Shown: positions 50,601-57,500 of the stretch, one piece after another
Position numbering within the stretch: position 1 is the stretch's first letter
Layout of the letters: each line of letters begins with the position of its first letter
Source: Patiria miniata
Lineage: Eukaryota > Echinodermata > Asteroidea > Valvatida > Asterinidae
Reading direction: 5' to 3'
Length of the DNA stretch: 64,000 nt
Assembly (NCBI RefSeq): GCF_015706575.1
Contig: NW_024037069.1
Coordinates: 31,827,315-31,891,314 of the forward strand
Position numbers and translations under genes: made by a program
The notes under the pieces: generated by a model
Told to the model about the DNA's origin: nothing
Database searches by the model: none
Seen by the model: only the letters and a program-made list of their open reading frames with translations

Positions 50601-53267
50601 AATGTTGAAATCGACAGAAGGGTTTTCGTGGCAAAACAAGGCAACTTGAGTTGGCTTGGTTTGAATGCATACATTGTCTAAGGCAAAACAAAGCATCTAT
50701 AAGATGCATTGTTATGCCATAGTAAAGTGCTATAAATTTTCATAGAAAATGAAACTAAAACATATTCAGTTACATTCTTTTGCTCTGATTGATGTTAATT
50801 TAGAGAAGTCATTGAAATTAGCAAGAGCAATGCAAATGCAAATTTTTTTACCAAATAAAAAAACTGCATGTTGGGAAAAACAACTTCAAGCAAAAAGGGA
50901 GCAACATGTAGATACACTGTTTTGCTGTTGAACAAAACAGTACTTTTGGCAAGATACATTGTTCTGCCGTAGAATATTTGGAAAATGTCGAAAAATGCCA
51001 AAAATGACATAAATTAACCCGGAAAATGCTAAATGAAAACAGCACCTGCATATTCCCTAAAAAGGTTATTATCTTAAAATTTCAAAATTTTGAGATACAT
51101 GGTTTTGCCCCAGAAGGGCCGTGCGCTGGACAACGTCTTCATTGCGTACGCGTACGACGTCCATGGTTTGGACTTCTGCTGCCGTAGCGAAACAAATTAC
51201 AACAATGTTTTTATATTTTAACCTGATGGAGGAAGCTGAAATTTCGTGTTCACAATCCTTGTGTCCAGAATTACAAAGATGCTTGGTTTAGGAAAGGTAA
51301 ATATGTCGATGGGCGAAGTGTTAATACACCCCCACGTGATCGAGTCTCGACAAATCAGAAACCATCAACTCTCCAAGGTATTTATTAATGGTATTTATCA
51401 CTCTCATTTAAAGAAATCAATATGGTTTTCGATATTAATTATATAGGTGACGTTTCTAATAAGTGATCACACCAATTAACAAACTGGTCTCTCATTAGTT
51501 TATCTTTACACAGTTTTTGCCGGCGTGTGTGCAACATATATTTCCTTCCGTATCACGTCGTCACTAACCTTTAATCATATTTCCTTCTCATGAAGCATTC
51601 GTAATTCAGTGGAATGGCTGTACATTCCTTGATTAATTCTCGAAAGTCATGTAACTTTCGACTCTGTTTTAACACTATACAGTATGTCCCCAAAAGAGTG
51701 TCTGTCTAATTATTTTTGAAATAACAGCACAAACCACGAAGTAAATTTTAAATTTTTTAAATTGTGCAGATACTCCATATCCTTGGCCTGAACCCCTATG
51801 AGTTTCTACACAATTTGTCAATGGATCACAACAACATTGTTGGACACTGTGGCCAAGTTCCTTGAGTTAATCAATTTCATTGTTTTTTGGTTGTGAAAAA
51901 GGGCTGCGGTTGGGGATTGGAATCATTTGCCCTTGGGTATTAAACTGACGTCTTGCCATGATGACTGTCTCTTTGACTGATACTGATAGCCAGGCAAATG
52001 AAGGATCTTACACATGATGCTTACATAACAAAGCACTACACAATTAAGGCCAGGAACTTGGTCAGTGCCGAAAAAAGTTGTTGTGCTCAATTGACCATTA
52101 TGCAGCGAAGCGTGAGGGAAATAAATAAAATAAACTAACAATTAAATAACACTCACAGGGGTTAGTCCAAGTATTAAGAGTATCTGCACAATTTAAAAAA
52201 AAAATCTAAATGTACTTCGTGGTTTTTGTGTTATTTCAAAACTATTTAGACGGACGCTTTTTGGGGTGACATACTGTAGAACATATACAAGAGTGCATAA
52301 AAAAGGAAACCCAGTTGTAAACGTTAATGATTAAAAAAAATCTAATACATATTTCCAAATCAGTTAAAGGTCATGTGAATGAGTCCTCTTTCCAATGATA
52401 CCTTGTTTGTATTTCTGTGGCCACAGATGACTGAGCAAAGTTTGTTATGCAAAGACGGGCGGTTGGCGATATGCGACGTCATGCAGAGCTTTGTGTGGAA
52501 AGAGTTAACTTCAACAATGAGAGTAGTTAAATCACTGTGTCAAAATTGAATAAATTGTTTTGAGGAAAATGATGTCTTCTTTCTTTAAATTAAGCTGTTC
52601 CACATGTTCAGAATACCAGTTACCCTTTAGCATAAACTTGGCACAGTGCAGATTTTGACCAATGACAGAATAACAATGAATACTCAGTCATCCGTGGCCA
52701 CAGACACAAAATCAAGGTATCTTTGGCGTTGGCGTTTCACATGATCTTTCATTTATTTGAAAATATTCATTACATTTTTTTATTATTTACGTTTACATTT
52801 GGGTTTCCTTTTTCTTTTCCTTTTTATATATACACCCTGTATATCCCCAACACATTTGCACGATTTCATTGAACGTGTTACTTTTGTAGACGTATATGCA
52901 TTGAATTCCCGAGCGGGACTGAATCTGAAGTTCACGAAAGTTAATGCACAAGGCATGTTACTTGATAACGTGATATTTTAAACTTTCACCAAATGAATGT
53001 GAAAATGCAAGCCCATTTTTCCATGCGAATTGAAATGACTTAAAACTTATTTGAAACATTTTGTACCGATGTCAATGTCAATTAATGCAGAAACGGGTTG
53101 ATATCCATTATTCGGAACGCAGATGTAACATTTATTCATTATTATTTTGGGGAGTAAAAAGGTTCAAGTCGACTTCCAAGAAACTAGATTTGTAGGGTTA
53201 TTATAGGCCTACCTTTAAACAGTCCCAGCAGAAGTAACAAAACGATGAAATTGAGACGGTCCTCCAT
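16960..53267 (-). CDS. Receptor protein-tyrosine phosphatase with a doubled Tie-like ectodomain
   Basis: I assembled 41 coding exons, all in frame: 7629 bases, about 2542 residues. Order: signal peptide (1-18); Ig-Ig-EGF-EGF-EGF (19-353); the same module again (354-698); a Cys-containing linker (699-719); eleven FN3 domains (720-1809); membrane helix (about 1826-1847) followed by KKRRKQR; juxtamembrane segment; phosphatase D1 with nucleophile Cys2188, Arg2194 and WPD Asp2157; phosphatase D2 lacking both catalytic residues (Cys2473 present, Cys2479 instead of Arg). The expected role is a type I surface receptor that removes phosphate from tyrosine in response to, or restrained by, an extracellular ligand. 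Its Ig/EGF part resembles Tie receptors, so an angiopoietin-like ligand is conceivable but unproven. All ectodomain exons are symmetric phase 1-1. The downstream neighbour on the same strand is the paralogous Tie-like gene; upstream is a D1-only phosphatase. Confidence 0.9.
17117..17473. mobile_element. PIF/Harbinger-like MITE, older copy
   Basis: Same foldback family as 7703-8068 (GGTATGGAGCTTGCCC..., GCCGACGCGCATGG... arms), with an eroded left end. It lies in the last intron of the large receptor gene. Confidence 0.75.
21165..24140 (-). CDS. Large receptor, exons 27-34: catalytic phosphatase domain D1
   Basis: Exons: 24053-24140, 23586-23662, 23420-23456, 23003-23100, 22425-22541, 21911-22068, 21443-21578 and 21165-21314. 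Signatures in order: [15 protein letters not shown] (phosphotyrosine loop), [48 protein letters not shown] (general acid Asp2157), [14 protein letters not shown] (Cys2188, Arg2194; split across two exons) and MVQTLDQYKFIF (Q loop). The domain should therefore be active. The last exon must be joined through a GC-AG intron: its donor is GCAAGT at 21164-21159. Reading through instead ends in a stop about 46 codons later, which would give a D1-only isoform. Confidence 0.92.
24321..25197 (-). CDS. Large receptor, exons 24-26: membrane helix and juxtamembrane region
   Basis: Exon 25083-25197 encodes a Pro-rich stalk and the helix [20 protein letters not shown] (about residues 1826-1847). Exon 24900-24991 gives the basic stop-transfer KKRRKQR. 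Exon 24321-24676 encodes a 118-codon Pro/Ser/Thr/Lys-rich stretch ending in [20 protein letters not shown], the usual wedge entry to a phosphatase domain. The corresponding exon of the upstream phosphatase (58259-58569) ends alike ([18 protein letters not shown]). Confidence 0.88.
25487..26333. mobile_element. Foldback element with GGGAATAAC hairpin (copy B, inverted)
   Basis: It is inverted relative to the copy at 10770. The hairpin lies at about 26160-26325, and the body extends to ATTAATAAATACC at about 25487. The body carries matching ends (ATTAATAAATACCTT and AAGGTATTTATTAAT). It sits in the intron between the last FN3 exon and the membrane exon, ending only about 70 bp before the FN3 exon's donor. 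Confidence 0.75.
26402..35544 (-). CDS. Large receptor, exons 14-23: five tandem FN3 pairs
   Basis: There are ten one-exon FN3 domains (residues 822-1809): 35239-35544, 34360-34641, 32605-32910, 31857-32138, 31266-31571, 30876-31172, 30075-30383, 29140-29430, 28452-28754 and 26402-26683. They alternate in two types. Type a has NPC...YLVTYEL...QC and YSTYxVxVTxRNxAG. Type b has a PCGxxxGNIT-like strand with Y-x-L and CSLYTLRVW or CTSYAFRV. Pairs 35239-35544/34360-34641 and 32605-32910/31857-32138 are nearly identical, introns included. All exons are phase 1-1. Exon 30075-30383 uses a donor four codons later than its twins, giving TGEK before the next domain. Tandem FN3 domains of this kind act as spacers and adhesion surfaces in receptor phosphatases. 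Confidence 0.88.
26751..27129. mobile_element. PIF-like foldback MITE (CACCAAGG family)
   Basis: The ends are GGCCAAAAAAAAAA and its complement TTTTTTTTTGGCC. Inside are a GGTCTCTGGTC inverted pair and several CACCAAGG or CACCAA repeats. An inverted copy of the same element lies at 42940-43317, in another intron of the same gene. Confidence 0.75.
27130..28451. other. Intron part between the last two FN3 exons
   Basis: Beyond the MITE I find only A-rich runs near 28135-28170 and a CG-rich patch around 27590-27770. No exon or structured RNA is visible. Confidence 0.4.
29554..29925. mobile_element. Foldback MITE (TTAATTCGGGCG ends)
   Basis: The inverted arms begin TTAATTCGGGCG and end CGCCCGAATTGAA. 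The inner parts ACGGAGAGTTCAT and ACTCTCCGTGGCAAACTC also pair. It is about 370 bp, noncoding, in an FN3 intron. Confidence 0.7.
30724..30864. mobile_element. Small foldback MITE (TGCAAAAACTG ends)
   Basis: The inverted arms are GCAAAAACTGTAGTGTAAAT and its imperfect complement TTTAACACTCCAGTTTTTAC (about 140 bp in total). It lies directly beside the FN3 exon at 30876-31172, in its downstream intron with respect to the + axis. Confidence 0.65.
32927..33055 (-). pseudogene. Truncated FN3 exon relic
   Basis: It starts with a good acceptor and reads [20 protein letters not shown]...[17 protein letters not shown], closest to the FN3 exon at 31266-31571. It then stops half-way and runs straight into the acceptor tract of the next FN3 exon (32605-32910), 16 bases further on. 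It has no donor, and the frame meets a stop. It marks a breakpoint of an unequal duplication in the FN3 array. Confidence 0.8.
33171..34012 (+). mobile_element. Probable LINE 3' end remnant with (AAT)n tail
   Basis: This T/G-rich 0.8-kb stretch ends in TTGGCCGAATAAATAATAATAATAAT, a tail style seen in several LINE families. The long frames (Cys, Phe and Val rich) come from TTTGTTTG repeats. No reverse transcriptase motif is left, so the class is uncertain. Confidence 0.35.
34690..34974 (-). mobile_element. LINE 3' fragment with 10-bp target duplication
   Basis: The minus-strand frame reads [20 protein letters not shown]...[15 protein letters not shown], the conserved C-terminal tail of non-LTR retrotransposon polyproteins. 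The insert is flanked by ATTATGATAT at 34680-34689 and 34975-34984. The paralogous intron (about 32174-32195) has the uninterrupted sequence. It is a 5'-truncated, 285-bp dead copy. Confidence 0.8.
35545..35928. other. Intron between FN3-1 and FN3-2
   Basis: AT-rich 0.4-kb intron; no further feature seen. Confidence 0.5.
35929..36703 (-). CDS. Large receptor, exons 12-13: Cys linker and first FN3 domain
   Basis: Exon 36641-36703 (21 codons) reads [17 protein letters not shown] and links EGF3 to the FN3 series. An acceptor nearer its 3' end would give a shorter exon, but the chosen one has the better pyrimidine tract and keeps three cysteines. Exon 35929-36234 encodes FN3-1 (residues 720-821) with [12 protein letters not shown] and a C-terminal [11 protein letters not shown]3-1 belongs to neither of the two alternating types found downstream. 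Confidence 0.8.
37329..38093. mobile_element. hAT-like non-autonomous element with 8-bp target duplication
   Basis: The ends CAGGCGTGGTTCTA and TAGAACCGCGCCTG are inverted repeats. CCACACGC flanks both sides (37321-37328 and 38094-38101). The 765-bp body has GGGGGGG/CCCCCCC patches and no transposase. It lies in the intron between EGF3 of the second module and the Cys linker. Confidence 0.85.
38227..43847 (-). CDS. Large receptor, exons 7-11: second Tie-like module (Ig-Ig-EGF x3)
   Basis: Exons: 43497-43847 (Ig, residues 354-470), 40253-40507 (Ig, 471-555), 38993-39127 (EGF1, 556-600), 38672-38827 (EGF2, 601-652) and 38227-38364 (EGF3, 653-698). Sequence and exon lengths match module 1 (156-bp EGF2 and 135-bp EGF1 in both). 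EGF2 again has [17 protein letters not shown]. The first Ig is seven codons longer because of a Pro-rich loop ([10 protein letters not shown]). Introns hold a PIF-like MITE (42940-43317), a palindromic MITE (39581-40023) and a possible small plus-strand transcript (41341-42365). Confidence 0.88.
39581..40023. mobile_element. Palindromic MITE (TAGCCTTTAGTC ends)
   Basis: The arms TAGCCTTTAGTCGAGTCCCACGC and GCGTGGGACTTGACTAAAGGCTA are inverted. The inner arms with GCCGCGAGGGC also pair. It lies in the intron before the second module's EGF1. A piece of the same end is seen near 3208. Confidence 0.75.
41341..42365 (+). ncRNA. Possible small two-exon transcript inside a receptor intron
   Basis: On the plus strand there is a CCAAT-type element (GATTGGCCAATG at 41340). 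About 120 bp later comes a strong donor (CTCTCCG/GTAAGTTC near 41491), then an acceptor (TTCCTTATTAG/AATCC near 41998), and AATAAA signals near 42350. A short frame starting at 42003 ([19 protein letters not shown]) has no recognisable domain. This could be a small antisense gene or lncRNA, or only a chance series of signals. Confidence 0.25.
42940..43317. mobile_element. PIF-like foldback MITE (CACCAAGG family), inverted copy
   Basis: It has GGCC ends with long A/T runs, a GGTCTCTGGTC pair and CTTGGTG repeats, and is the inverse of 26751-27129. It lies in the intron between the two Ig exons of the second module. Confidence 0.75.
44836..44878 (+). mobile_element. Possible SINE remnant (B-box only)
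   Basis: GTAGGTTCGAGCCTAC is a perfect tRNA T-arm/B-box hairpin and is followed by a T run. No convincing A-box lies upstream. Confidence 0.3.
44990..47536 (-). CDS. Large receptor, exons 2-6: first Tie-like module (Ig-Ig-EGF x3)
   Basis: Exons: 47207-47536 (Ig, residues 19-128), 46464-46715 (Ig, 129-212), 46153-46287 (EGF1, 213-257), 45591-45746 (EGF2, 258-309) and 44990-45121 (EGF3, 310-353). The second Ig has the strand pattern [10 protein letters not shown]...MRLIVRG, which corresponds to the end of Tie Ig2 (…RLIVR). EGF1 has CFNGGVCDD and CICPPGF. EGF2 contains [17 protein letters not shown], a signature shared with vertebrate Tie2. EGF3 has CAQTCHC and an NCQG end. The first Ig has Cys pair FTC...FAC. 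EGF3 is two codons shorter than its twin in module 2. Confidence 0.88.
48112..48572. mobile_element. MITE with TTTACTATACCTCATACATATTCA ends
   Basis: The 23-bp terminal inverted repeats lie at 48112-48135 and 48548-48572. Inside is a 24-bp-arm hairpin around 48182 (CGCATGCGTAGTAGACTGTCG and its complement). It lies in intron 1 of the large receptor. Confidence 0.75.
48571..48726. repeat. Long-arm inverted repeat, 155 bp
   Basis: The arms ACAAATATAACATGGTTTAT and their complement extend inward through GGGTGGACAGTCGATATTAGC. It directly abuts the MITE at 48112-48572 and the palindrome that starts at 48741. Confidence 0.75.
48741..51386. mobile_element. Composite foldback element (copy C) with a 1.2-kb palindrome
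   Basis: The hairpin family of 10770 and 25487 is present here with its loop enlarged. The arms 48741-49325 and 49350-49937 are inverted copies with a centre near 49339. From 49940 on comes the usual body, interrupted by another insert at 50115-51121; the body ends at GGTATTTATTAAT near 51386. No transposase is visible. Confidence 0.8.
50115..51121. mobile_element. Nested 1-kb insert with dispersed CAAAACAATGCATC motifs
   Basis: The ends are GGCCCTTC and GAAGGGCC, with TGCGC on both sides. The uninterrupted target is seen at 11110-11125 in copy A. Inside, GGCAAAACAATGCATCTT-like motifs occur on both strands (about 50125, 50385, 50432, 50630, 50682; reverse at about 50703, 50948, 51092). The open frames found here have no recognisable domain. 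Confidence 0.7.
51678..52277. mobile_element. MITE with ~100-bp terminal inverted repeats
   Basis: The arms at 51678-51783 and 52176-52277 (ACAGTATGTCCCCAAAAGAG; its partner ends GGGGTGACATACTGTA) are inverted copies. About 390 bp of unique sequence lies between. It is in intron 1 of the large receptor. Confidence 0.75.
52285..52845. mobile_element. MITE with AAAAAGGAAACCC-type inverted ends
   Basis: The arms at about 52285-52450 and 52665-52845 pair through GGAAACCCA...GGGTTTCC and CTGTGGCCACAGATGACTGAG/CTCAGTCATCCGTGGCCACAG. It directly adjoins the preceding MITE. Confidence 0.7.
53213..53267 (-). CDS. Large receptor, exon 1: signal peptide
   Basis: The 55-bp exon reads [18 protein letters not shown] and ends in phase 1 at a GTAGGC donor. 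It is 80-90% identical to the start exon of the left gene. The first intron is 5.7 kb and full of foldback elements. No other signal peptide exon is seen before the second Ig pair at 43847, which supports one continuous gene. Confidence 0.85.
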
Positions 53268-54553
53268 GACGACCAAGCTGCTCCAACAATCAAATGACTG
53301 ATTCTCTAGCGACATACAGTTAATTAAACGAGTTTGTAAACGAATGAGGAACTTGGGATTAAAATAATAAAGGAAGTGATGGAGATCGTTTCTGCATTTC
53401 CCCCCAACGTATTGGCAATGAAATCATAATGATCTGCAGAATGAATGCTGATTTGTTGATTCTTGAAATATTGGCTATTTCCTGCCAGACCCATTATTAT
53501 ATCCGGAATATGACAAGATCCTTATTTTCTTTGTCGACCACAATAACCTCCATTATTCCTTTTTGTTCTGGAGGAAGGAATAAACTTATAAAATAGGCCT
53601 ACATTTTTGTTCCATCATAGTTACCACAAGATGAATTCATTTTTTTTTCAAAGAATCTTTTACCACGTCTTTGATTCTTGCCCCATGAAAAGTTTGATGT
53701 GAAAGTACCATTAGTGTTTCCCTTTACTCATTATTGCTTCTTATATTGTCTCAGTGGGTCAATGCAACGGCGTAGTATTGTGTCAAATGGGTTTAATGTT
53801 CGCATTTGAAGAATAAAATAACACAAATCTTTAAAAAATACTTTTGATATCAGTACAAATTATATTTTTGAGTTGATGAAAGAACGTCAGTAAATCAGTT
53901 AAACAAGAGAAAAAAATCATTTCAATACAAAACACTGCATCAACGAACAGTGTGTTGTTTGTTAAAATTTAATGGGAAAAGCGCATTATCGATTAATACA
54001 GGCTGCCCCTTTCTGATCAGAAAAGTGTAGCTCAGACCGGGCATTATAGACAGGGAAGGAAATAATTTGTAAAAGGCTCCATTTTGATCGGAGATAGATT
54101 AATCATTTATGTTGAGTTCTTTTCCTGGTGCCGTCAGGCCCCGCTCATGAATAAAACATAGTTTTGAACTATTTACCCTAAGAGCAAGGGATGAACTACA
54201 TAATTCGCCGTCATTCATTAAATGCATATAAAGAGTCTTATATTTATGTATTATAACCTTTTTTATTTGGTTGTTCGTTATTATCTAGCATAATCGGTGG
54301 TTGATAAGCCATGATAGCTGAGTTATCTCTCTAGTCTCAGATTTCAATTAGAAAAGTGTAGTGTGGACATTTTAGTTTGAGAAGTCTTTTGGGAAGTCCT
54401 GCAGGCTGCAATTTGTTTCTGCGGGGGGGGGGGGACCATAGAGAAATAATAATGTGACATATCATCTGAAGACACTTGTGACGGAGACAAATGACATCGC
54501 AGAGAATCGGCGACCGTCTGTGACTCTATGCATATTGCAAATTCTCGGGAACA
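53268..54553. promoter_or_regulatory. Intergenic region between phosphatase gene and large receptor
   Basis: Only about 1.3 kb separates the stop of the upstream phosphatase (54554) from the receptor ATG (53267). It must contain the former's 3' UTR and the latter's promoter. The half next to the ATG is conserved in the left duplicate. No clear core promoter motif was found. Confidence 0.35.
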
Positions 54554-57500
54554 TCAACTGCGATCACCACGTCCTGCACGATGACTAATAGACTTTCCAG
54601 AGTTAGCACTTAACGTAGTCTGTTGGCTGGGATGAAGCTTCTCGGTCTGGCAAGACTCCAAAAGGGCGACAAAGATGAACTTGTACTGATCCTATAATAA
54701 TCCAAAAAGTAAACAGAAAGTTTTAGGACTAATAACATTCTATTCAATCTGGTAAGGACAATAAAATAGAAAAGATTGGGGACATCTTTATGAACTCAAA
54801 TATTTTATTCTTAATTGGGAAGTAAAAACAATAGTGTCATAATCTACAACACAAGAAAGTAAGCATTTTAATAACAAGAAACCCCCTCAAAAATAATTAA
54901 ATAACATGAAGAAACAAGGGAGATGATCGTGAGAGTGGACGAGAATGTTCAAATTTTTGCAAATGATTTCGATTATCGCAAGTAAAAGTTCATTAACTAC
55001 AAGTTTTACCTCTACACAGAAAAAGCCCGCTAATGTGCATGAAGCTGGACACTAACAAAATGTATTAAGACAGCATTAGAAGGAATAACAAAGTCTGTCT
55101 GCTACAATAAGGGAAGGCTATATATCCAACTTACAATAGTTTGCACCATTCTAAATCGTTGCCTTCTCATGGCGCGGATGAACTTGAAGACGTCTACTTG
55201 ACCCTCCACCTCTGCTTGAGTCAGCATAGCGTCCATGGTTATGAATGTTCCGGTTCGTCCAATTCCCGCACTATAAAAAATAACATTCGAAGCAATAAAC
55301 AGAAAAACAATCTTGTTTTTGCTCAGCAAACTCGGGGAGGATTCCCTTTTTTCACCTAGTAAATTTCTGTACTTATCAGTCACGTCTTTGGGTCCCATGG
55401 CTGCCGATTTTGGGGTCTCAGTACCCAAAGGTTCAGTTTAGGGGCCACATACCTGCAGTGGACAATCATAGTACCAGGCTGGGAAGTCGTAGACGCTTTG
55501 ACTCTTCGGATGAATTTAAGTAGCGAGGATGACTCTGGTGGTTTCATGTCTGGCCAAGATGTGTAGTGGAACTGGGTTAACTCACGGTATTCACCCTCAG
55601 GCTCAATGCTCTGTTTAAGTCAGGGGAAATATGAAAAGGGAGACTCTGAATTGATTGTTCTCTGCTTACATCTCTCCTTTAGTCGGTAACAAAATACTTT
55701 GAAACGCAAAAGATATTTTCTTACTTTCGACACATGGAATGTCCGTTGTACACAGTCGTGGTACGGTATCTCGTCGACGTTAGTGACTGCCAAATCACCG
55801 TAGTTTGTGATTCCGCCATCCGGCCAATATTTCTCACATTTCACCTTTGGAAAAAAAATTAAATGCTCGTGTTCATGTCTTTTTTTTATTTAGCCGCGTG
55901 ATATTTAAGTGCCAACTTTTAGATAAGATATTACTCGTCTCGATTGGGGGGGGGGGGGGCGGTTGAGAGTATAGTCTTGTGTAGTGGCAAAACCTTGCTC
56001 TTTGGTACAATCGTATAAACTGACACGTTTTTCAGACACGCGTTTTGAAATGTCACTGAGGTCGACCTAAATGGGTTCGGGGTTCAGCTGACGAAATTTA
56101 GGTCCTCACCGTAGACGCGACTCTCTGAATTCGTTTCGTATACCAATGCAGCGATACTTCGCCCGAATTCGGTCCTAATTGTTTCGATCGTCGAACGTAG
56201 TGCGGCGAGTCTGGGATTAACGCCAGTCTGATGAAGGGGGCGTGGCTCTTCCGTGGTCACGTGATACTTTTCAAATTCAATACAACTTATCTTTAGGTGT
56301 GCTACAAGGTTTGAACAAATTATGTGTTTCATTTATTACCCTGCCGTGCTCAACTAGATTGGCAAGCATGACGATCTTCTCCACCCGTTCCTGCCAGACC
56401 ATGCGCCAGAAATCAACCACTGTGGCCTTCATCGGGGCTACCAATATAAACAATCGGGGAAATATTCATTTCTTCTACAAGTATCAATTATCATGGTATA
56501 CAAATGAATAATTATTAGAACTGTAATAGCTATTATAACGCTATATTGTACTCGTAAATGCACAAGATAATATTGACCCAACATGAATCTACAAAATATC
56601 CATATATATGATCATTACTTTGGTCAGTTTATAAACTTGATAACAAAAAAATCAGCTATATGAAATCGATGCTACTCTTTTTTGAAATAACTCAAGCATG
56701 ATTTCCTCCATGGTAAAATGTTTTTTGAAAATATGAGAATAAATTACCTTGGCAAGCAATATAGGTTGTATCATATCCCTGTTGAAAAGAAAGAAAGAAA
56801 TTTAAACATAAGAATTATGGAATTCATATCAGGCGAATCAAAAACACATAAAACTGAAAGCAATTCTGGTACATCTCATCTGACGATTACAAAATACTGT
56901 TGTTTACGAAAAAGCCATATTCACTTAACACAAGAATAGTCTATTGATGTTAAATCGTATTGGCAATTGTTTCTGTGTCATTGCACACGCTTCAAGGAAC
57001 CGTTTTCAACCGTGATCATGTGAGCTTTAAGTTGCCTTGAAGGAAAGACTTCATGACATTATAACTTACATGTATGAAGGAAGCATTGATGTAGTCCGAG
57101 TGGGAATCATGTTCTTGGCAGTTCAGAACAACTCTGGAATGGTCATCTGCCGAAACAAAATAGTTGATTGAACACAAACGAATATCAGCAAGAAGTAGAA
57201 AATCCACGAAAGATCTTCAAATTTCATTTTGCGACTGCCTGATCAGGATTTAACCCCTCTCCGACAATAAACAATTTTCTTTTTATAACGGAAAGTAAGT
57301 GCTTGAATTGTATGTCTACATGTCTATGGATATTAAGGGGAAAGTCTGCTAAATGGTTGGCCATCACCGATAAACTTTGAGAAAGCGTATAGATTTGAAG
57401 TCAGAAACGCACTAAATACGTATTTTTTGGGGGAAAATCGAACTTACAAACGATATTGCTGCATCGGTTCTTTTTCTTATTTTCTTCTTTTGATGAGACT

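Larger units (their letters stand above)
53205..55065. repeat. Segmental duplication, right copy
   Basis: It contains the large receptor's signal peptide exon, the 1.3-kb intergenic region and the last exon and last intron of the upstream phosphatase gene. It matches 6730-10747 block by block, without the MITEs of that copy, and so serves as an empty-site reference. Confidence 0.85.
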
